Source: Brevibacillus sp. SYP-B805 | GTDB taxonomy: Bacteria > Bacillota > Bacilli > Brevibacillales > Brevibacillaceae | NCBI RefSeq assembly: GCF_011059135.1 | Contig: NZ_JAALGD010000003.1 | Coordinates: forward strand, 124,001 to 188,000 | Reading direction: 5' to 3' | DNA: 64,000 bases | Part shown: in pieces, positions 62,287-64,000 of the stretch | How the letters are laid out: each line of letters starts with the position of its first letter | How positions within the stretch are numbered: position 1 is the stretch's first letter | The notes under the pieces: generated by a model | The model's input: the letters and a program-made list of their open reading frames with translations, nothing else | Told to the model about the DNA's origin: nothing | Database searches by the model: none | Program-made: the position numbers and the translations under genes

Positions 62287-62922
62287 CTACCCTTTTTTTG
62301 GCAAAATGGAAATCTTGTACAGCGGCACATCCAACGCTTTTTGCACAGCTTCCGCAATCCACGCCTTCACCTGCATGTTTTCCGCCCCTTTTGCGACTAC
62401 CAGCACTCCTCTCACCTTGGGTTTCAATGTTTTCAACACGACCGGCTGTTCCTGTTTGCCGGAAATGATGATCGCCTGCTCATTGCGGGATTGGTCGCTC
62501 TGGTTGCGCGTGGCCTTCTCCTTGTCTGTCTCCTGGGTGGTGGATGAGCGGGTTTCGCGGTTCTTCTCCACGACCAGTTCCGGTGTGGAATCCAGATTAA
62601 CCATCACCTCCACCTCGCCCACCCCGACAACCTTCTCCAGGATTTCCTCCAGCTGGGTCTTGTACATGTTCTCGTATTCGGCGATGATGTCATTGCCGCC
62701 GGAGGAACCGAATGCCGGTGCGGCAGGAGGATCTTCCCCGCTCCCGGACGTATTGACGGAACCGGCGGCCAGGCCGAGCGGCTGGTCCGTCTCCACCTTC
62801 AGAAAGTCGGTGAGAATCATCAGCGCGATGCCTACCCCCAAGAGCACGATGATATAGTGGATGGGCTTCAGTTTCTTTTCCGCCGCATCGGTCTGCAGCA
62901 GCTTTTTCAACATTTGAAACAT
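62287..62922 (-). CDS. spoIIIAG: Stage III sporulation protein AG
   Basis: Ring-forming component of the SpoIIIA-SpoIIQ complex, related to EscJ/PrgK of type III secretion. ATG 62922 gives 211 residues. One transmembrane helix (HYIIVLLGVGIALMILTDFL), then the RBM domain (YENMYKTQLEEILEKVVGVGEVEVMVNLDSTPELVV) and KVRGVLVVAKGAENMQVKAWIAEAVQKALDVP. 12 nt before spoIIIAH. Confidence 0.93.
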   Translation of the reverse strand: MFQMLKKLLQTDAAEKKLKPIHYIIVLLGVGIALMILTDFLKVETDQPLGLAAGSVNTSGSGEDPPAAPAFGSSGGNDIIAEYENMYKTQLEEILEKVVGVGEVEVMVNLDSTPELVVEKNRETRSSTTQETDKEKATRNQSDQSRNEQAIIISGKQEQPVVLKTLKPKVRGVLVVAKGAENMQVKAWIAEAVQKALDVPLYKISILPKKG

Positions 62923-62926
62923 GGGT

Positions 62927-63601
62927 TCACCTCTCCTCGCCCCCCGTTTGCCGGTCATTCCTGCCACCGGTCCGAATCACATCGATCTGTTCTTCCCGCA
63001 CATCCCATTCTTTTGCCAGCCAGCGAACGATCTCCTGATCGCGCGGGTCAACGCTCGTCCCGGAGACGCTGTCCGGCGCACCGCTGACGGGCTGTTCCTT
63101 GCCCACCCGGATGACGACCGGTTCGATGGGCTTCACTGCCTGCACGGCTGCCGATGCTTCCTCTTCCCCGGCGAATGTGACCGCAATGTGTTGGATCGCC
63201 GGATGCTGGGGATCCGTGGTGTTCAGCGTCACCTCCACCGCTGACGGTTCCGTTCTCCAGGCGCGTTTCACCTGCTGGCGGATGGTGCTCTCCAGCTGTT
63301 CCTTCACGTAGGAAGTTACCTGCTCTTCCTGCTGCCCCAGCAGCTTTTTGGCGAGAGGCTCCCAGTCCGTCCGGGAGGCGTTCTGAAAGTTATCCTGGTA
63401 GCGGCTCAGCTTCAGGGCGAGATCGTCCTGCGACAGGTTGAACACGGCGAAAACGGGCGAGAGGATGGTCAGGAGCAGGATCAGACCCATCACCATCTTG
63501 ACGTACCGCTGCAGGTTGGTATTCGGCAGGATCAGATCGAGGAAGGCTGCCAACAGCACGAGCAGAATGATTTTTTTCAGCCAGGCGTTTAACCATTCCA
63601 T
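62927..63601 (-). CDS. spoIIIAF: Stage III sporulation protein AF
   Basis: A 224-residue protein with two N-terminal helices (KIILLVLLAAFLDLILP and YVKMVMGLILLLTILSPVFAVF) and a soluble ring-building domain (about 70-180). VEVTLNTTDPQHPAIQHIAVTFAG and the C-terminal LAKEWDVREEQIDVI are typical. It lies 4 nt before spoIIIAG and 10 nt after spoIIIAE. Confidence 0.92.
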   Translation of the reverse strand: MEWLNAWLKKIILLVLLAAFLDLILPNTNLQRYVKMVMGLILLLTILSPVFAVFNLSQDDLALKLSRYQDNFQNASRTDWEPLAKKLLGQQEEQVTSYVKEQLESTIRQQVKRAWRTEPSAVEVTLNTTDPQHPAIQHIAVTFAGEEEASAAVQAVKPIEPVVIRVGKEQPVSGAPDSVSGTSVDPRDQEIVRWLAKEWDVREEQIDVIRTGGRNDRQTGGEER

Positions 63602-63611
63602 CGGGCACCAC

Positions 63612-64000
63612 CTATCCCACCATCATGGAAATGTTCCCTGCCGCTATCATGATCGTGATGGCCAGGAAAAACATCAGTCCCACCGTTGCCAGTGCGGCAA
63701 AGACAAAGAGAAGGCTTTTGCCGATCGCCCCCAGCGCGGCGATGATCGGGCTGCTGCCGAGCGGCTGCAGCACGGCGGAAGAGATGTTGTAGATCATGGC
63801 GATCACCAGAATTTTCAATGCAGGAAAGGCGCAGAGGATCAGCAGGATGAACACCCCGGCCAGACCGATCGCGTTCTTGACCAGCAGCGAGGCGCTCAGG
63901 ACGGTATCCGCCGCGTCGGAAAACATCCGGCCCACGATCGGCACAAAGTTGCCGGTCACATACTTGGCCGTGCGCAGTGTCACCCCGTCGGTCACGGCGG
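63612..64000 (-). CDS. spoIIIAE: Stage III sporulation protein AE (C-terminal part)
   Basis: Only the last 129 or so codons are in the window; the gene continues beyond the right edge. Visible are the conserved TDGVTLRTAKYVTGNFVPIVGRMFSDAADTVLSASLLVKNAIG region and several membrane helices (VFILLILCAFPALKILVIAMIYNI and LLFVFAALATVGLMFFLAITIMIAAG). SpoIIIAE is the multi-span, export-gate-like subunit of the SpoIIIA complex. The order AE-AF-AG-AH is the canonical one. Confidence 0.92.
   Translation of the reverse strand, partial: AVTDGVTLRTAKYVTGNFVPIVGRMFSDAADTVLSASLLVKNAIGLAGVFILLILCAFPALKILVIAMIYNISSAVLQPLGSSPIIAALGAIGKSLLFVFAALATVGLMFFLAITIMIAAGNISMMVG

Overview
The window is a 64 kb piece of a GC-rich, endospore-forming member of the Bacillales. 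The evidence is the presence of spo0A, spoIVB, spoIIM, part of the spoIIIA operon, mciZ, a Fur-xerD-deoB-punA-pdp block and the conserved accBC-asp23-nusB-folD-xseAB-ispA-dxs-tlyA-nadK-argR-recN-spoIVB-spo0A string. The gene order and protein lengths fit a Brevibacillus/Paenibacillaceae-type relative of Bacillus; this placement is an inference, as no rRNA is present. No tRNA, rRNA, CRISPR array, phage or intact insertion sequence was recognised. Nearly everything is transcribed leftwards (minus strand).

From left to right: an oligopeptide ABC transporter (1-2715) with a strong promoter and a leader of about 255 nt; nucleoside salvage plus XerD (3260-7542); alanine dehydrogenase, Fur and SpoIIM with recognisable Fur-box and sigma-E signals (7636-10394); dihydrofolate reductase and thymidylate synthase; endonuclease Q and NudF; the FtsZ inhibitor MciZ, which overlaps the 3' end of a DUF3866 gene on the other strand; a PepT-like peptidase; and a methylmalonyl-CoA block in which the B12-binding subunit of the mutase is fused to methylmalonyl-CoA epimerase (15023-20315).

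The main accessory island is 20436-26820. It holds a 29-residue membrane microprotein (Prli42-like), three paralogous secreted proteins with extremely Asp-rich N-terminal modules and neutral to basic C-terminal modules, and an orphan HipA-like kinase. This trio is the best candidate for an undescribed extracellular system. A branched-chain keto acid dehydrogenase operon follows (26951-32932). It has a textbook sigma-54 promoter, two AT-rich dyads and its own BkdR-type activator (33161-35236), but the usual ptb and buk genes are missing.

From 35.3 to 45 kb lies a mixed region: YqzF (DUF2627); a four-gene SteA-SteB-glycosyltransferase-MraY-like cluster that looks like a division-linked envelope glycan module; small membrane proteins; three SAM methyltransferases; a metallophosphoesterase; a beta-carbonic anhydrase and a GNAT acetyltransferase. 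The right third (44407-64000) is the conserved sporulation/DNA repair/isoprenoid/fatty-acid backbone, interrupted twice by a GC-rich hairpin repeat family (two 97-bp tandem copies at 46875-47068, one diverged copy at 50291-50422). The window ends inside spoIIIAE.
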